Below are positions 37,454-45,947 of a stretch of 64,000 nucleotides of DNA, piece after piece (positions within the stretch are counted from its first letter, which is position 1; each line of letters starts with the position of its first letter). Source of the stretch: Deltaproteobacteria bacterium (GTDB lineage Bacteria; Myxococcota_A; Polyangia; JAAYKL01); contig JAUVDV010000002.1 of assembly GCA_030595125.1 (NCBI GenBank), positions 1-64,000 of the forward strand, in the 5' to 3' direction. Both the position numbers and the translations under genes were made by a program. The notes under the pieces were generated by a model, which made no database searches, was not told the DNA's origin, and was given only the letters and a program-made list of their open reading frames with translations.

Positions 37454-37846
37454 ATGGGACTCCTGAGCTGGCTTGGATTTGACGGTGGCGCGGAACTGGA
37501 GCCGGTGGCTCTGGACGACAAGAACTTCAACCAGGAGGTCCGCAAGTCGGACATCCCGGTGATGGTGGACGTGTGGTCGAACGGATGCCAGCCCTGCATG
37601 GTGTTGATTCCCACCATCAAGCGGCTCGCCGGCAAGTACGAGGGGCGAGTGAAGGTGGCCCAACTCAATGTGGGCGCGGGCCCGAAGTCGGCGGCCAAGC
37701 TGGGTGTGCGGGGTACGCCGACAGTGCTGTTCTTCAAGAACGGGGCGGTGGTCGAGCGGGTTGTAGGCATGAGGGGGCAGCACTTCTATGAGGAGATCAT
37801 AGAGGAAGATCTGCTCGATCTGGCCCCGAAGAAGGAGGCGGTTTGA
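37454..37846 (+). CDS. Thioredoxin-like protein with CQPC active site
   Basis: A 130-residue thioredoxin fold. The active site is N-G-C-Q-P-C (C at about residues 46 and 49), and cis-Pro is in GTPTVLF. An N-terminal extension of about 15 residues precedes the fold. First gene of a redox cluster; the stop overlaps the next ATG (TGATG). Likely acts in the cytoplasm as there is no signal peptide. Confidence 0.85.
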   Translation: MGLLSWLGFDGGAELEPVALDDKNFNQEVRKSDIPVMVDVWSNGCQPCMVLIPTIKRLAGKYEGRVKVAQLNVGAGPKSAAKLGVRGTPTVLFFKNGAVVERVVGMRGQHFYEEIIEEDLLDLAPKKEAV

Positions 37847-38061
37847 TGGTACACGAGGGGATAAAGACCTGGTGGACGGGACTGAGCACCGCCAGGCGCC
37901 GGATTCTGAGAGGAGGCGTCGGGGTTGCCCTGGGCGCTACGGCAGGCTTTGCCTATTACACGTTTGTGGGGTGCTCCACGGGGGCATGCCCGATCACCTC
38001 GGATCCGATGATTTCAACCACCTGGGGGGCTGTCATAGGCGGCTTCTGGGCCCTGGGATGA
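37846..38061 (+). CDS. DUF6132-family small membrane protein
   Basis: A 71-residue protein with two short transmembrane segments flanking the conserved G-C-S-T-G-A-C-P-I-T-S-D-P motif. It resembles the small DUF6132 proteins seen near thioredoxin-like genes. GGAGG lies eight bases before the ATG. It overlaps both neighbours, so it is translationally coupled to the thioredoxins. The two Cys suggest a redox or metal role (inference). Confidence 0.72.
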   Translation: MVHEGIKTWWTGLSTARRRILRGGVGVALGATAGFAYYTFVGCSTGACPITSDPMISTTWGAVIGGFWALG

Positions 38062-38537
38062 GAGCGAATATGAAAGTTATATTTACGGTCGTCGCCCTGT
38101 TGGTTCTGTCCCAGCCCGGTTGTAACCCCGGAGAGGTCCGGGCCGACGATTCGGTGGCAAGTCGCGCCCTCGAGACCAGGGAGGCCGACACGGGGGAGGC
38201 CTTGCCGAGGATGGTGGGGCTGTACACGCCCTATTGCGCGGCGTGCATGAAGATGAAACCGGTGGTGGAGAGCCTGGTGGGCCAGTGCGACTACCGCGGG
38301 GTGAGACTGGAGATGGTTGACGTCTCCCAGGAGAAGAACGAGAGACTCATGGGTCACTACCGCGTCCGGGCTGTGCCCACGTTCCTGTTCCTGGACGAGT
38401 ACGGGATTGAAGTGGCCCGGCTGGTGGGAAGCCAGACGGAGCAATCGTTGAAACAAGCCCTGTCCGCGCTTCGCGGAAAGGAGTGCCCCGGAATGTCCCT
38501 GGTGGACTACGACGGGGACGTAATTATTGGAGGTTGA
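38058..38537 (+). CDS. Thioredoxin-fold lipoprotein with CAAC motif
   Basis: A 159-residue protein with a lipobox-like QPGC and a thioredoxin fold whose active site is Y-C-A-A-C (TPYCAACMKM), with RVRAVPTFLF as the cis-Pro loop. This is a periplasmic counterpart to the cytoplasmic thioredoxins around it. ATGA overlap with the upstream gene. Confidence 0.8.
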   Translation: MRANMKVIFTVVALLVLSQPGCNPGEVRADDSVASRALETREADTGEALPRMVGLYTPYCAACMKMKPVVESLVGQCDYRGVRLEMVDVSQEKNERLMGHYRVRAVPTFLFLDEYGIEVARLVGSQTEQSLKQALSALRGKECPGMSLVDYDGDVIIGG

Positions 38538-38540
38538 ATC

Positions 38541-38735
38541 ATGCCCATGTACGAATACAAGTGCGACGCCTGCGGAGAGGAATTCGAGGCGATCGTGAGA
38601 ACCACCGAGAAGGACAAGGTGAAGTGTCCCAAGTGTGAGAAGAAGGCGAGAAACCTGGTGTCGGCCTTTTCCGTGCGCGGCGGCTATTTCGGATCGACCG
38701 GGCTTGGAGGAGGAGGCTGCTTTGGCGGTGGGTGA
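38541..38735 (+). CDS. FmdB-type zinc-ribbon protein
   Basis: A 64-residue protein with the FmdB-family motif Y-E-Y-K-C-D-A-C-G and a second C-P-K-C pair, a putative zinc ribbon, followed by a Gly-rich tail (GLGGGGCFGGG). Common small regulatory-type proteins of uncertain function. Starts 3 bp after the upstream gene. Confidence 0.8.
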   Translation: MPMYEYKCDACGEEFEAIVRTTEKDKVKCPKCEKKARNLVSAFSVRGGYFGSTGLGGGGCFGGG

Positions 38736-38747
38736 GGCTGATAACTC

Positions 38748-38770
38748 TCGCCCGTGAGGCGAAGATTTTT
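38748..38770 (+). terminator. Weak intrinsic-terminator-like hairpin
   Basis: TCGCC-CGTGA-GGCGA (38748-38762) is followed by AGA and a run of five T. Only five base pairs, so a partial terminator at best; it lies 13 bp after the zinc-ribbon gene and before thioredoxin. Confidence 0.35.
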
Positions 38771-38793
38771 AAGATGAAAGAAAAACTGTAAAA

Positions 38794-38813
38794 AAGATGA
38801 TGGTGGCCAGCTT
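38794..38813 (+). repeat. Partial copy of dispersed element (right end), upstream of trxA
   Basis: The 20-mer here matches 18 of 20 positions of the tail of copy A (4024-4043). In both places it lies just before the ribosome-binding site of a gene. The 18-mer left end and hairpin are absent. Confidence 0.6.
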
Positions 38814-38830
38814 CAAAAGGAGAGATTAAA

Positions 38831-39163
38831 ATGAGCGCAGTAGTAAATGGAACCGATGCCAATTTCGAGGAGACCGTTGTGAAGAGCGACGTGCCGGTGC
38901 TGGTGGACTTCTGGGCGCCCTGGTGTGGGCCATGCCGTATGGTCGGACCCGTCCTCGAAGAGGTGGCCAGCGACTACAATGGCAAGGTCAAGATAGTGAA
39001 GGTGAACGTTGACGATGAGCAGGGGGTAGCAGGGACCATGGGAGTGCGGTCCATCCCGACCGTCGCCCTGTTCCACAAGGGAGAAGTGCAAGAGGTGCTC
39101 ATCGGCGCGCGCCCCAAGGGCGACTTCACGGCCTTACTCGACAAGGCCATCGCGAATGGATGA
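38831..39163 (+). CDS. trxA: Thioredoxin
   Basis: A 110-residue canonical thioredoxin: FWAPWCGPCRM active site and cis-Pro in SIPTVALF. Strong ribosome-binding site (AAAAGGAGA). The following small frame overlaps its end by 8 bp. Confidence 0.95.
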   Translation: MSAVVNGTDANFEETVVKSDVPVLVDFWAPWCGPCRMVGPVLEEVASDYNGKVKIVKVNVDDEQGVAGTMGVRSIPTVALFHKGEVQEVLIGARPKGDFTALLDKAIANG

Positions 39164-39296
39164 TTTCTGGTGGTACCTGATCATCCTGGCCGGGTGGTTC
39201 GTCCTGCAACGGTGGGTTCTCCCGAAGGCCGGGGTGTCAACGTGAGTGGCCCCTGCCTGCCGTGAGCCGGCCAAGAAGGGGGACGAGGAAAAGTAA
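39156..39296 (+). CDS. Candidate selenoprotein: small single-span membrane protein with in-frame TGA
   Basis: The frame begins at an ATG overlapping trxA by 8 bp: MDDFWWYLIILAGWFVLQRW, a single membrane helix, then LPKAGVST, then TGA (39243-39245), then 16 more sense codons containing APACREPAKK and TAA at 39294. Translation through TGA yields GVST-U-VAPAC, where the TGA sits in a spot that suits a Cys four residues before the next Cys. I read it as Sec by inference. If TGA is a true stop the product is a 29-residue membrane peptide. No clear SECIS was identified by eye. Confidence 0.5.
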
Positions 39297-39357
39297 CGAG
39301 CGGCATTTCCGTGAAGAAATGTCCATGAGGGGATGAATTTTCAGTTGAGGAGAGAGG

Positions 39358-39696
39358 TTACTGAGTGGGCTGTACCGGCTGGGCGGCCTGCTGAAGAGCC
39401 TCGTTGAGACCTTGCTGCATGGCCTGGTCCATTTGCATCTGAAGCGCCGGATCGTCGAAGGCGGCCTCGAGATCACTGGCGAACATCAGTGTCTGGATCT
39501 GCACATACATACCCGTGCCGAAGCCGATGACTCCGAGGATAAGAGAGGCGATGCCCATCCCTTTTTTGCCGCCCTTCAGAGTGAGGACGCCGAGGATGAT
39601 CGCCACCAAAGCGAGAACCACGCCTACCCAGCCTACGAACGGAATCCAACTCAAAATCACGCCGAGGATACCAAGAATCAATGCTGCAATGCCCAT
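39358..39696 (-). CDS. Small membrane protein with Gly-rich hydrophobic N-terminus
   Basis: A 112-residue protein with about three transmembrane helices (two Gly-rich IAALILGILG-type segments), similar in look to DUF4190-type proteins, then a soluble Gln-rich tail ending QPVQPTQ. GGAGAAGAC precedes the ATG. Function unknown. Confidence 0.65.
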   Translation of the reverse strand: MGIAALILGILGVILSWIPFVGWVGVVLALVAIILGVLTLKGGKKGMGIASLILGVIGFGTGMYVQIQTLMFASDLEAAFDDPALQMQMDQAMQQGLNEALQQAAQPVQPTQ

Positions 39697-40023
39697 GTCT
39701 TCTCCTTGTTGCCGGCTTTTTCAAAGCCGAAAATAATAACGAGCCCCCCTTTTCGGGAATGCTCAGGTTCTGTTTTGGCCCTCTTTTGTCCAGAGAGCCG
39801 GTTGACCTTCCACGATGCCTTGCCACAAGTCGCCGCCTCGCCATGAGGACAACTCATTGAAGCGTCTTGAATCGGGTTGGTTGGCGCATAATAGCAATTG
39901 CCTTCGGAATATCAATACGAAGTGAAACAAAAAATATTCATCCCCGCTGACCCGTTTATCGGTGGTTGCGGCACTGCTGTGATAGAGTGCACGAGAGGGG
40001 CGACTTCCGGTGACCATATAAAT
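39697..40023. other. Intergenic region between divergent genes
   Basis: Separates the minus-strand membrane protein and the ECF sigma gene. The sigma-factor frame stays open upstream to 39898, but the most likely start is the ATG at 40024. I see no clear promoter, hairpin or repeat here. Confidence 0.4.
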
Positions 40024-40647
40024 ATGAAAGAGCATGTGAAAAATAGACGTAAGGACGTCGTCCAGCTCCCCCGCACGGTCTCGAGCCCCGCTGAGATCGT
40101 GAAGGGGCTGATCAATAAAGATCCGCGGGCGGCGGCGGATCTGTACGAACGGTACGGGGCCAAGATCAACAGCAAGGTATGGCGGCTCCTCGGCGCGGAC
40201 TCCGAGCATGACGATGTAGTTCATCAGGTTTTCATTCACGTGCTCGCCGGGATCGGGAAGTTGAAAAAACCAGATTCGCTGGAAGATTGGATCTACGGCG
40301 TAACCGTCAACACGGTTCGCAGGGAGATCCGCAGGAGAAAATATCGCCGAATCCTGGTCCCCATGGCCGAGCCGCCTGAGATCACTCGGAAGGACTCCGG
40401 TCCAGACGGCAAGATGTTCGCCAATCAGTTTTATGAGGTCTTGAGAACGTTGAAGCCGGATGACCATATTGTTTTTGTGTTGCGATTCGTCGAGGGGCGT
40501 TCCCTCGGGGAGGTGGCCGCCATCGGTGGATACTCGTTGTCCACGGCGAAACGGCGGCTTGCGCGGGCCAAGAAAGAATTTGCAAAGAGAGCCGCCAAGA
40601 ATCCGGTGCTTGCGTCGGTGATAGAGGAAATCAAAAATGCCCGATGA
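40024..40647 (+). CDS. ECF-type RNA polymerase sigma factor (module 1)
   Basis: A 207-residue sigma-70 family protein. Region 2 is at ADLYERYGAKINSKVWRLL and DDVVHQVFIHVLAGI; region 4 is at LKPDDHIVFVLRFVEGRSLGEVAAIGGYSLSTAKRRLARA. Without regions 1 and 3 it is an ECF sigma. The stop overlaps the FecR-TPR gene by 11 bp, so sensor and sigma are co-made. No Shine-Dalgarno at 40024. Confidence 0.85.
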   Translation: MKEHVKNRRKDVVQLPRTVSSPAEIVKGLINKDPRAAADLYERYGAKINSKVWRLLGADSEHDDVVHQVFIHVLAGIGKLKKPDSLEDWIYGVTVNTVRREIRRRKYRRILVPMAEPPEITRKDSGPDGKMFANQFYEVLRTLKPDDHIVFVLRFVEGRSLGEVAAIGGYSLSTAKRRLARAKKEFAKRAAKNPVLASVIEEIKNAR

Positions 40648-41962
40648 CATGAAAAACCTGGAACGGATGGGAGAACGAGTCGCCCAGAAGCTTGGCGACG
40701 GCCCCTCCGAGTTGCGGCGCGAGGCTCAGAAACGCGCGTTGCTTTCCCTGGTCGCCGCGTCGAAGCCTGAGGGCGAGGGCAGGATCCTGCCCAACCTCAT
40801 GGTCGCCGCTGCGGTGTTGCTCGTGTTCGCACTCGGAGCGATGTTGCTGTACGGGCAGGAGACCCCGCTCAAGTTCTGGGTCGGAGAGCAGGAAACGGTG
40901 GGAAGTGAGGGCAGCTGGGTGAAGGCCTCCAACGATGGGGTCGTGCCCATCAGATTCGACAACGGAAGCCGGTTCGAACTCGATACGCGGACTGCTGTGA
41001 GAGTGCTGGCGTCCAACATGGAGACCGTTAAGGTAGACCTGAGCAAGGGACTTTTACACGCGGACATCAAGAAGAACGGGGAGACCAATTGGATCATCAG
41101 CGCCGGACCGTACCAGGTGACGGTGCTGGGAACCGCTTTCTCCGTGGACTGGGACTCGGACAGCTCGATTCTGGGCGTCTCGGTTGACAGGGGGAAGGTG
41201 TTGGTTCGCGGAGGTCACCTGAGCGAGCACGGGATAAGTGTTCAGGCGGGCAAGCGCCTTGTGGCTGACGGAGACAAGGGCAGCGTGGCGATGGAGTCCA
41301 TTTCGGGAGATAGCGATACGGCGAATGACCAGGAACTCGCGTCCGCGACGGATACAGGGTCCCCTCAGGATCGTCAGGGAACGACGGATGAGGGCGTTGC
41401 GGCACTGGAGGTCGACCGATCGATCCCGACGCCTGCAAAAGAAGGCTCCCGTATCGCCGTGAAAAAATCCTCGAGCACGGTCACTCCGGCGGAGGATTCA
41501 CCCTCCTGGAAGGATCTCAGCGACGCTCGCGAGTTTGCGGCCGCCGTGGCCGCAGCCAGACGGCAGGGGCTCGACGAGCTGCTGACAACTCTCGACGTCA
41601 ATGATCTGTGGGTTCTCGCCAACGCGGCCCGGTACGCGCGTGATGCAAATGTATCGGAGCGGGCGCTCCTGGCGGTGAGAGAGCGATTCGCAAGTTCTAA
41701 AAGGGCTTCTACGGCGGCGTTCATGCTGGGTCGGCTGAAACTCGATCTGGAGGGTAATCCCACGGCGGCGACAGCCTGGTTCGAGACCTACCTGACAGAG
41801 AAACCATCGGGCCCCCTTGCCGAAGAAGCGCTTGGCAGATTGATCGATGCCTGCGATAAGGCTGGAAGAAAGACGGAATCCGCAAGGAACGCGGAGATCT
41901 ATCTTTCCCGATACGATGGCGGTCTCTTTACCAAGCTGGCCAGATCGATCTTACGGAAGTAA
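40637..41962 (+). CDS. FecR-domain anti-sigma/sensor with TPR tail (module 1)
   Basis: A 441-residue protein: short cytoplasmic N-terminus, transmembrane helix near 49-72, a FecR domain (about 80-215; KFWVGEQE, SRFELDTRTAVRVL, VLGTAFSVDW), a linker, and helical tetratricopeptide-type repeats at the C-terminus (about 300-440). FecR proteins usually carry signals from outer-membrane partners to ECF sigma factors. The TPR tail suggests it binds a periplasmic partner. The next gene encodes an envelope protein overlapping by 47 bp. Confidence 0.85.
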   Translation: MPDDMKNLERMGERVAQKLGDGPSELRREAQKRALLSLVAASKPEGEGRILPNLMVAAAVLLVFALGAMLLYGQETPLKFWVGEQETVGSEGSWVKASNDGVVPIRFDNGSRFELDTRTAVRVLASNMETVKVDLSKGLLHADIKKNGETNWIISAGPYQVTVLGTAFSVDWDSDSSILGVSVDRGKVLVRGGHLSEHGISVQAGKRLVADGDKGSVAMESISGDSDTANDQELASATDTGSPQDRQGTTDEGVAALEVDRSIPTPAKEGSRIAVKKSSSTVTPAEDSPSWKDLSDAREFAAAVAAARRQGLDELLTTLDVNDLWVLANAARYARDANVSERALLAVRERFASSKRASTAAFMLGRLKLDLEGNPTAATAWFETYLTEKPSGPLAEEALGRLIDACDKAGRKTESARNAEIYLSRYDGGLFTKLARSILRK

Positions 41963-43052
41963 CCTCGGTTTTCTTGCGACGGCGGCGTTGTGCGCCGTCC
42001 TTCTTCAACCATTCACGTCACGGACACAGGAGCGGTTTGCTCCCCTGGTGGTTCTCGTGAGCATCGAGAAGTGTTGCCCCCCCCACGCATGGCCCGAGGC
42101 GCAGGAAGTGCTCCTCGATGAGCTGGCCGCCATGTATGTGGAAGTGGAGAAGGTCGACGGTGTCGGCGCGGGCGTCACGGAACAGCGCGCAAATCTGGGG
42201 GTGATCGCGAAGGAGAAGGGCGCGGTTTGTGCGATCATGATCACAAGAGAGCCGCAGACCGATCGCGGAGCCGTGGACCTCTGGACCGTGGACAAGAGGT
42301 CGGGCAGCTCGGTGGCCAGGCACCTGTCATTGAGGGTGGAAGAGGGCGCGCAGGGAGCGGCCATCGCGGCGATCAAGGCTGTGGAGGCGTTGAGGGCCGG
42401 CCTTCAGGAACTGGATCTCCATCTCGAGGGGCCTGACGAGACTCCGGCCATCGAGGACGTGGCGGTGGAGGAGCCCGTGGTGAAGAAAGAGCCGGTGGTT
42501 CCAGAGCCGGTCGATGAAGGTGACAGGGATACTAATTCCGTGCTCGGGCTGGGGCTCGCCGGTGTGGGGATGGGATCTCCCGGCGGGATCGGAGGCATGT
42601 TCGGCGCTCAAATTTCGCTCGCATGGCAGCCGGTGAGGCTTCTGTCTACCCAGGCGGACGTCTGTTTTTCCGTATGGGTGCACGATATCGATGAGGAAGG
42701 ATCTCAGTCTTCGTTCGATATTGCGGCTTTCAGGGCCTGGGCTCAGCTGGAGTTCTTCGATCGCGGGGTCTTCCGACCGTCCATGGGGATCGGGGCCGGC
42801 CCTGTGGTGGCGTGGGCGCAGGGAGAGGGTGGAGAGGATGTCGAGTCCGTGAAGGATCGGGTGACGGTGGCGTATCTCGGCGGGACGGTTCAGCTGGGTT
42901 TTGTCCTGACCCGGTGGTTTCGGCTGCGGCTCGGCGTCAAAGTAGGCGCGCTACTCCCTGCGGTGGAGGTGAGCTTCGCCGGGGACAAGGTGGCCGAGAT
43001 GGGGCTGCCCCTGATTGAGGGTTTCGGGGGAGCTGAGGTATACTTTTTCTGA
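41916..43052 (+). CDS. Envelope protein with C-terminal beta-barrel-like domain (module 1)
   Basis: A 378-residue protein with a signal-like hydrophobic segment, a globular N-terminal region, a Glu/Pro-rich linker (EEPVVKKEPVVPEPV) and a C-terminal domain of alternating hydrophobic strands (GGMFGAQISLAWQPV, VQLGFVLTRWFRLRLGVKVG) ending in Phe. That fits a small outer-membrane barrel. A gene of the same plan, with its own sigma/FecR neighbours, lies at 49442, so this may be the outer-membrane partner of the FecR system. Confidence 0.65.
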   Translation: MAVSLPSWPDRSYGSNLGFLATAALCAVLLQPFTSRTQERFAPLVVLVSIEKCCPPHAWPEAQEVLLDELAAMYVEVEKVDGVGAGVTEQRANLGVIAKEKGAVCAIMITREPQTDRGAVDLWTVDKRSGSSVARHLSLRVEEGAQGAAIAAIKAVEALRAGLQELDLHLEGPDETPAIEDVAVEEPVVKKEPVVPEPVDEGDRDTNSVLGLGLAGVGMGSPGGIGGMFGAQISLAWQPVRLLSTQADVCFSVWVHDIDEEGSQSSFDIAAFRAWAQLEFFDRGVFRPSMGIGAGPVVAWAQGEGGEDVESVKDRVTVAYLGGTVQLGFVLTRWFRLRLGVKVGALLPAVEVSFAGDKVAEMGLPLIEGFGGAEVYFF

Positions 43053-43086
43053 GCTGCTATTGGTTTTGGAGAAACTAGTATTAATA

Positions 43087-43575
43087 ATGAAGGGTATGAT
43101 CGACTTTAATCTCCTGACTGTGCTCGTTGTGGTTCCGATTCTCGGCGCGGCGGTTTTTTTTGGATGTGACGGAGTGCTGGAACCGGTAACTTTTGGTGAT
43201 GACGACACAGATGGAGGAACCGACGGCGATACGGACGGCGACACGGATACCGATGCCGATGCGGAGCCGTGCACGGTTGTTGCGTGGGATAATCCGGTGA
43301 TTTACGTGGACGGCGTGTGTCAGGAAGAAGGGGAATCCTGCTCCGGCGGCTATGTTTATCACAGCCCCGAGGGCAACTGTTCGGGCGGGAAATGGTGCTG
43401 TGTGGGCGACGATCAGTGCGTGGTGCAAGCCGAGCAATATGATGATATATATACTTGGTGCGAGCCATACTCGGGAGACGGTACGACCTGTGATGGAGCA
43501 TGGATAGGGATCAGCTACGTGGGCTGCCCCCCCAACGCAAAGTACTGTTGTATAGGTTATGCAGGTGAAAGATGA
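43087..43575 (+). CDS. Cys-rich lipoprotein with short Asp-Thr linker
   Basis: A 162-residue lipoprotein (lipobox VFFGC), an Asp/Thr/Gly linker (about 45-60) and a Cys-rich mature domain (about 11 Cys after the linker). The ATG at 43087 or 43096 may be used. Immediately follows the module-1 envelope gene. Function unknown. Confidence 0.7.
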   Translation: MKGMIDFNLLTVLVVVPILGAAVFFGCDGVLEPVTFGDDDTDGGTDGDTDGDTDTDADAEPCTVVAWDNPVIYVDGVCQEEGESCSGGYVYHSPEGNCSGGKWCCVGDDQCVVQAEQYDDIYTWCEPYSGDGTTCDGAWIGISYVGCPPNAKYCCIGYAGER

Positions 43576-43588
43576 AAAGAGGTTTTCG

Positions 43589-43915
43589 ATGACTGGAATA
43601 CGATTTGGAATGTTTGGATTACCCGTTCTTGTGTCGATTATTTCCATGATTGGATGCGGCCAGCAGCAATTCACGACTCCGGGTGACGATGGCGGCATGG
43701 ATCTGGACACTGATACGGACGCCGACACCGACGCCGATTCAGACAGCGACACGGATTCGGACACCGACGCCGACACGGATTCGGACACCGACACGGATAC
43801 CGAGACGGGCTACAAGGCCAAGGCCTGGCGTTGTCTTATCTGTGACGATTTCGGCGAAGAACTCGCGCCTCCGGGACACAACCGGGACATGCCCACCATG
43901 AAGCTCTGGGAGTAA
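43589..43915 (+). CDS. Small lipoprotein with Asp-Thr/Ser linker
   Basis: A 108-residue lipoprotein (lipobox MIGC). A roughly 40-residue Asp-Thr/Ser/Ala linker is followed by a short domain with a C-L-I-C-D motif (WRCLICDDFGEELAPPG), a possible redox or metal pair. Follows the previous lipoprotein by 13 bp. Confidence 0.7.
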   Translation: MTGIRFGMFGLPVLVSIISMIGCGQQQFTTPGDDGGMDLDTDTDADTDADSDSDTDSDTDADTDSDTDTDTETGYKAKAWRCLICDDFGEELAPPGHNRDMPTMKLWE

Positions 43916-43924
43916 ATTCCGGCG

Positions 43925-44611
43925 TCAAGGTTGCAGGATAAAATCCAGGTCGAGAGTCCTTCGAGCCGCGTCCGCCAGCTCATCATCACTATTTGAATTT
44001 ACGGTAGGGAATTCTCCCAGCACCCTGACCTTGCCGTGGTGCGAGATCGCGTCCGCGTTTCCCAACTCGACAGGGGGTGTTCGGTTGAGGATGACGCCGG
44101 CTACTTCAATACCTCGGGATCTGGCGGCCTCCAGCGTCAAGAGGGTCGCGTTGATAGTGCCGAGCACATTGGGGGAGACCAGCAACAGTGAAAAGCCGGT
44201 TGCGGCGATCAGATCCGCGTACAGGAGTGTGCTCGAGAGAGGCACCATCAGGCCGCCCGCCCCCTCCGCAACGATCAGATCGAAATTGTTTCGATGTCTT
44301 TCCAGAATTTCGAGGATACGATCCTGCTCGATGGTTACGCCTTCCCTGGCCGCCGCGAGATGCGGCGATACCGGATCCGGGAAGCTGTAGGCGCAGACAT
44401 CCGGCACTTCATGCCCCGAGCGCGCCGCGCGAATGAGGGCGCTCGCATCTTCGGGAACCAGCCGGCCGTCGATCTCCGGGGCGCCGCTCTCCACCGGCTT
44501 GAGGGCGGCCACGCGCATTCCCTTGTCGACGAGGGCGCGAACCAGGGCTCTGGTCACGATGGTTTTGCCGACTTCGGTGTCGGTCCCCGTTACAAAAATT
44601 CCCTTGTTCAT
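43925..44611 (-). CDS. bioD: Dethiobiotin synthetase
   Basis: A 228-residue P-loop ATPase with TGTDTEVGKT at the N-terminus, KPVESG and EGAGGLMVPLS, all diagnostic of BioD. It closes the ureido ring of dethiobiotin using CO2 and ATP. Overlaps bioF (ATGA) upstream on the minus strand, so the two are co-expressed. Confidence 0.93.
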   Translation of the reverse strand: MNKGIFVTGTDTEVGKTIVTRALVRALVDKGMRVAALKPVESGAPEIDGRLVPEDASALIRAARSGHEVPDVCAYSFPDPVSPHLAAAREGVTIEQDRILEILERHRNNFDLIVAEGAGGLMVPLSSTLLYADLIAATGFSLLLVSPNVLGTINATLLTLEAARSRGIEVAGVILNRTPPVELGNADAISHHGKVRVLGEFPTVNSNSDDELADAARRTLDLDFILQP

Positions 44612-45786
44612 TTGTTTTTGGTTTCCGTTTCCAGGGCGTCTGCAAGCGCCCCGACGAGATCCTCGATTTGTTGTTCGGTGTGCGCCGCACAGAGGGTCAC
44701 TCGAAGTCGCGAAGTACCGGCCCGGACGGTGGGGGGGCGAATTCCCTGAACGAAGAAGCCCATGTCCCAGAGCGACCTGGAGACGGCCATGGCGCGGTCC
44801 GACGGACCGATTGGAACAGGTTGTATGGGTGTGTCCGAAGGGATCAACTCCACTCTGGCCTTGTGAGCGAGATCCTTGAAAAACGAGACATTGCCCGCTA
44901 GCCGTGCACGCAGATCGTCGGCCCTCTCCACGATTTTCAGGCTTTCGATCAGCGCTTCGACGAGGGGTACCGGCGGTCCCGTGCTGTAAAGGAGGCTGCG
45001 GGCGCGACTCACCAGCATTCCGGCCGCGTCGGAATCACAGGCCGCAAAAGCTCCCGCCACACCGAATGCCTTTCCCATGGTGCCGATCCTGACAGCCGTC
45101 CGGTCCGCAAGGCCTTTTTGGGCCGCGAGCCCACGTCCGCCGGGGCCGATTACGCCGAGGGAATGCGCCTCGTCCAGATAGATTTGGGCGCCGTGCCTGT
45201 CTGCCACCGAGCAGATGTCCTCGATTGGTGTGAGATCCCCGTCCATGCTGAAGATCGCGTCCGTGACGACTAGCCGGATGCCCGTAGTTGGAGGTTCATC
45301 TTGTAGCAGCTGTTCGAGGTGGTGCGAGTCCCCGTGCCGATAGATCCGCACCGGGGCGTCGGACAGGCGGGAACCGTCGATGAGACTCGCGTGGTTGAGC
45401 TCGTCGGAGAAGATGACATCTCCCTCGCCCACAAGGGCGGGGAGTGCTCCCACGTTGGCCTGAAACCCGGTCGGGAACAGCACGGCCGCCTGCGTGCCCA
45501 TGAACCGCGCCAGACGTTTCTCCAACTCGAAATGAGAAGACGTGTTTCCGCTGATGAGCCTGGATGCCGCCGTTCCCGAGCCCCACTTTTGGGCCGAGCG
45601 GGCAACGGCGTTGCCTATTCGCGGATCTGCCGCCAGGCCCAGATAATCGTTGGAGCAAAAGAGCAGCTTGGGCCCGTCGGGGGTCTCCACGGAAGGCCCC
45701 ACGGGGCTCGTGATGATGCGCATCTCGCGATCGAGGCCCTGATCGACAAGCGCATTGAACCGTTCGTGCCACGGTGAGACGGACAT
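44608..45786 (-). CDS. bioF: 8-amino-7-oxononanoate synthase
   Basis: A 392-residue PLP enzyme of the alpha-oxoamine synthase family. YLDEAHSLGVIGPGGRG and the PLP-Lys motif TMGKAFGVAG are present. It condenses pimeloyl thioester with Ala in biotin synthesis. No other bio genes occur in the window. Confidence 0.93.
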   Translation of the reverse strand: MSVSPWHERFNALVDQGLDREMRIITSPVGPSVETPDGPKLLFCSNDYLGLAADPRIGNAVARSAQKWGSGTAASRLISGNTSSHFELEKRLARFMGTQAAVLFPTGFQANVGALPALVGEGDVIFSDELNHASLIDGSRLSDAPVRIYRHGDSHHLEQLLQDEPPTTGIRLVVTDAIFSMDGDLTPIEDICSVADRHGAQIYLDEAHSLGVIGPGGRGLAAQKGLADRTAVRIGTMGKAFGVAGAFAACDSDAAGMLVSRARSLLYSTGPPVPLVEALIESLKIVERADDLRARLAGNVSFFKDLAHKARVELIPSDTPIQPVPIGPSDRAMAVSRSLWDMGFFVQGIRPPTVRAGTSRLRVTLCAAHTEQQIEDLVGALADALETETKNK

Positions 45787-45801
45787 GGGGTCAAGCTAGA
45801 C

Positions 45802-45832
45802 GAAGGGACAGTTCGTGCCAATTGTTTTCTTT
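45802..45832 (+). repeat. 31-bp direct repeat, left copy
   Basis: This 31-bp sequence beginning GAAGGGACAGTTCGTGCC is identical to 48132-48162. The two copies flank exactly the AlbA_2 and ParA genes, 2.3 kb apart. Confidence 0.95.
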
Positions 45833-45947
45833 ATATGGCTTATGCGCTTGTTCGGATTTCACGCACTTTCACGCGACTTCTTTGATATAGTCGAACCTCG
45901 AATGAAGGGAAGATCAAACGGCACGACGGAGTATTGGGGGTCTTGGA

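Noticed and set aside
41916-41962. Overlap of the envelope gene with FecR-TPR as a frameshift fusion
   Set aside because: Both frames are intact and the downstream frame has its own plausible start and signal-like segment.
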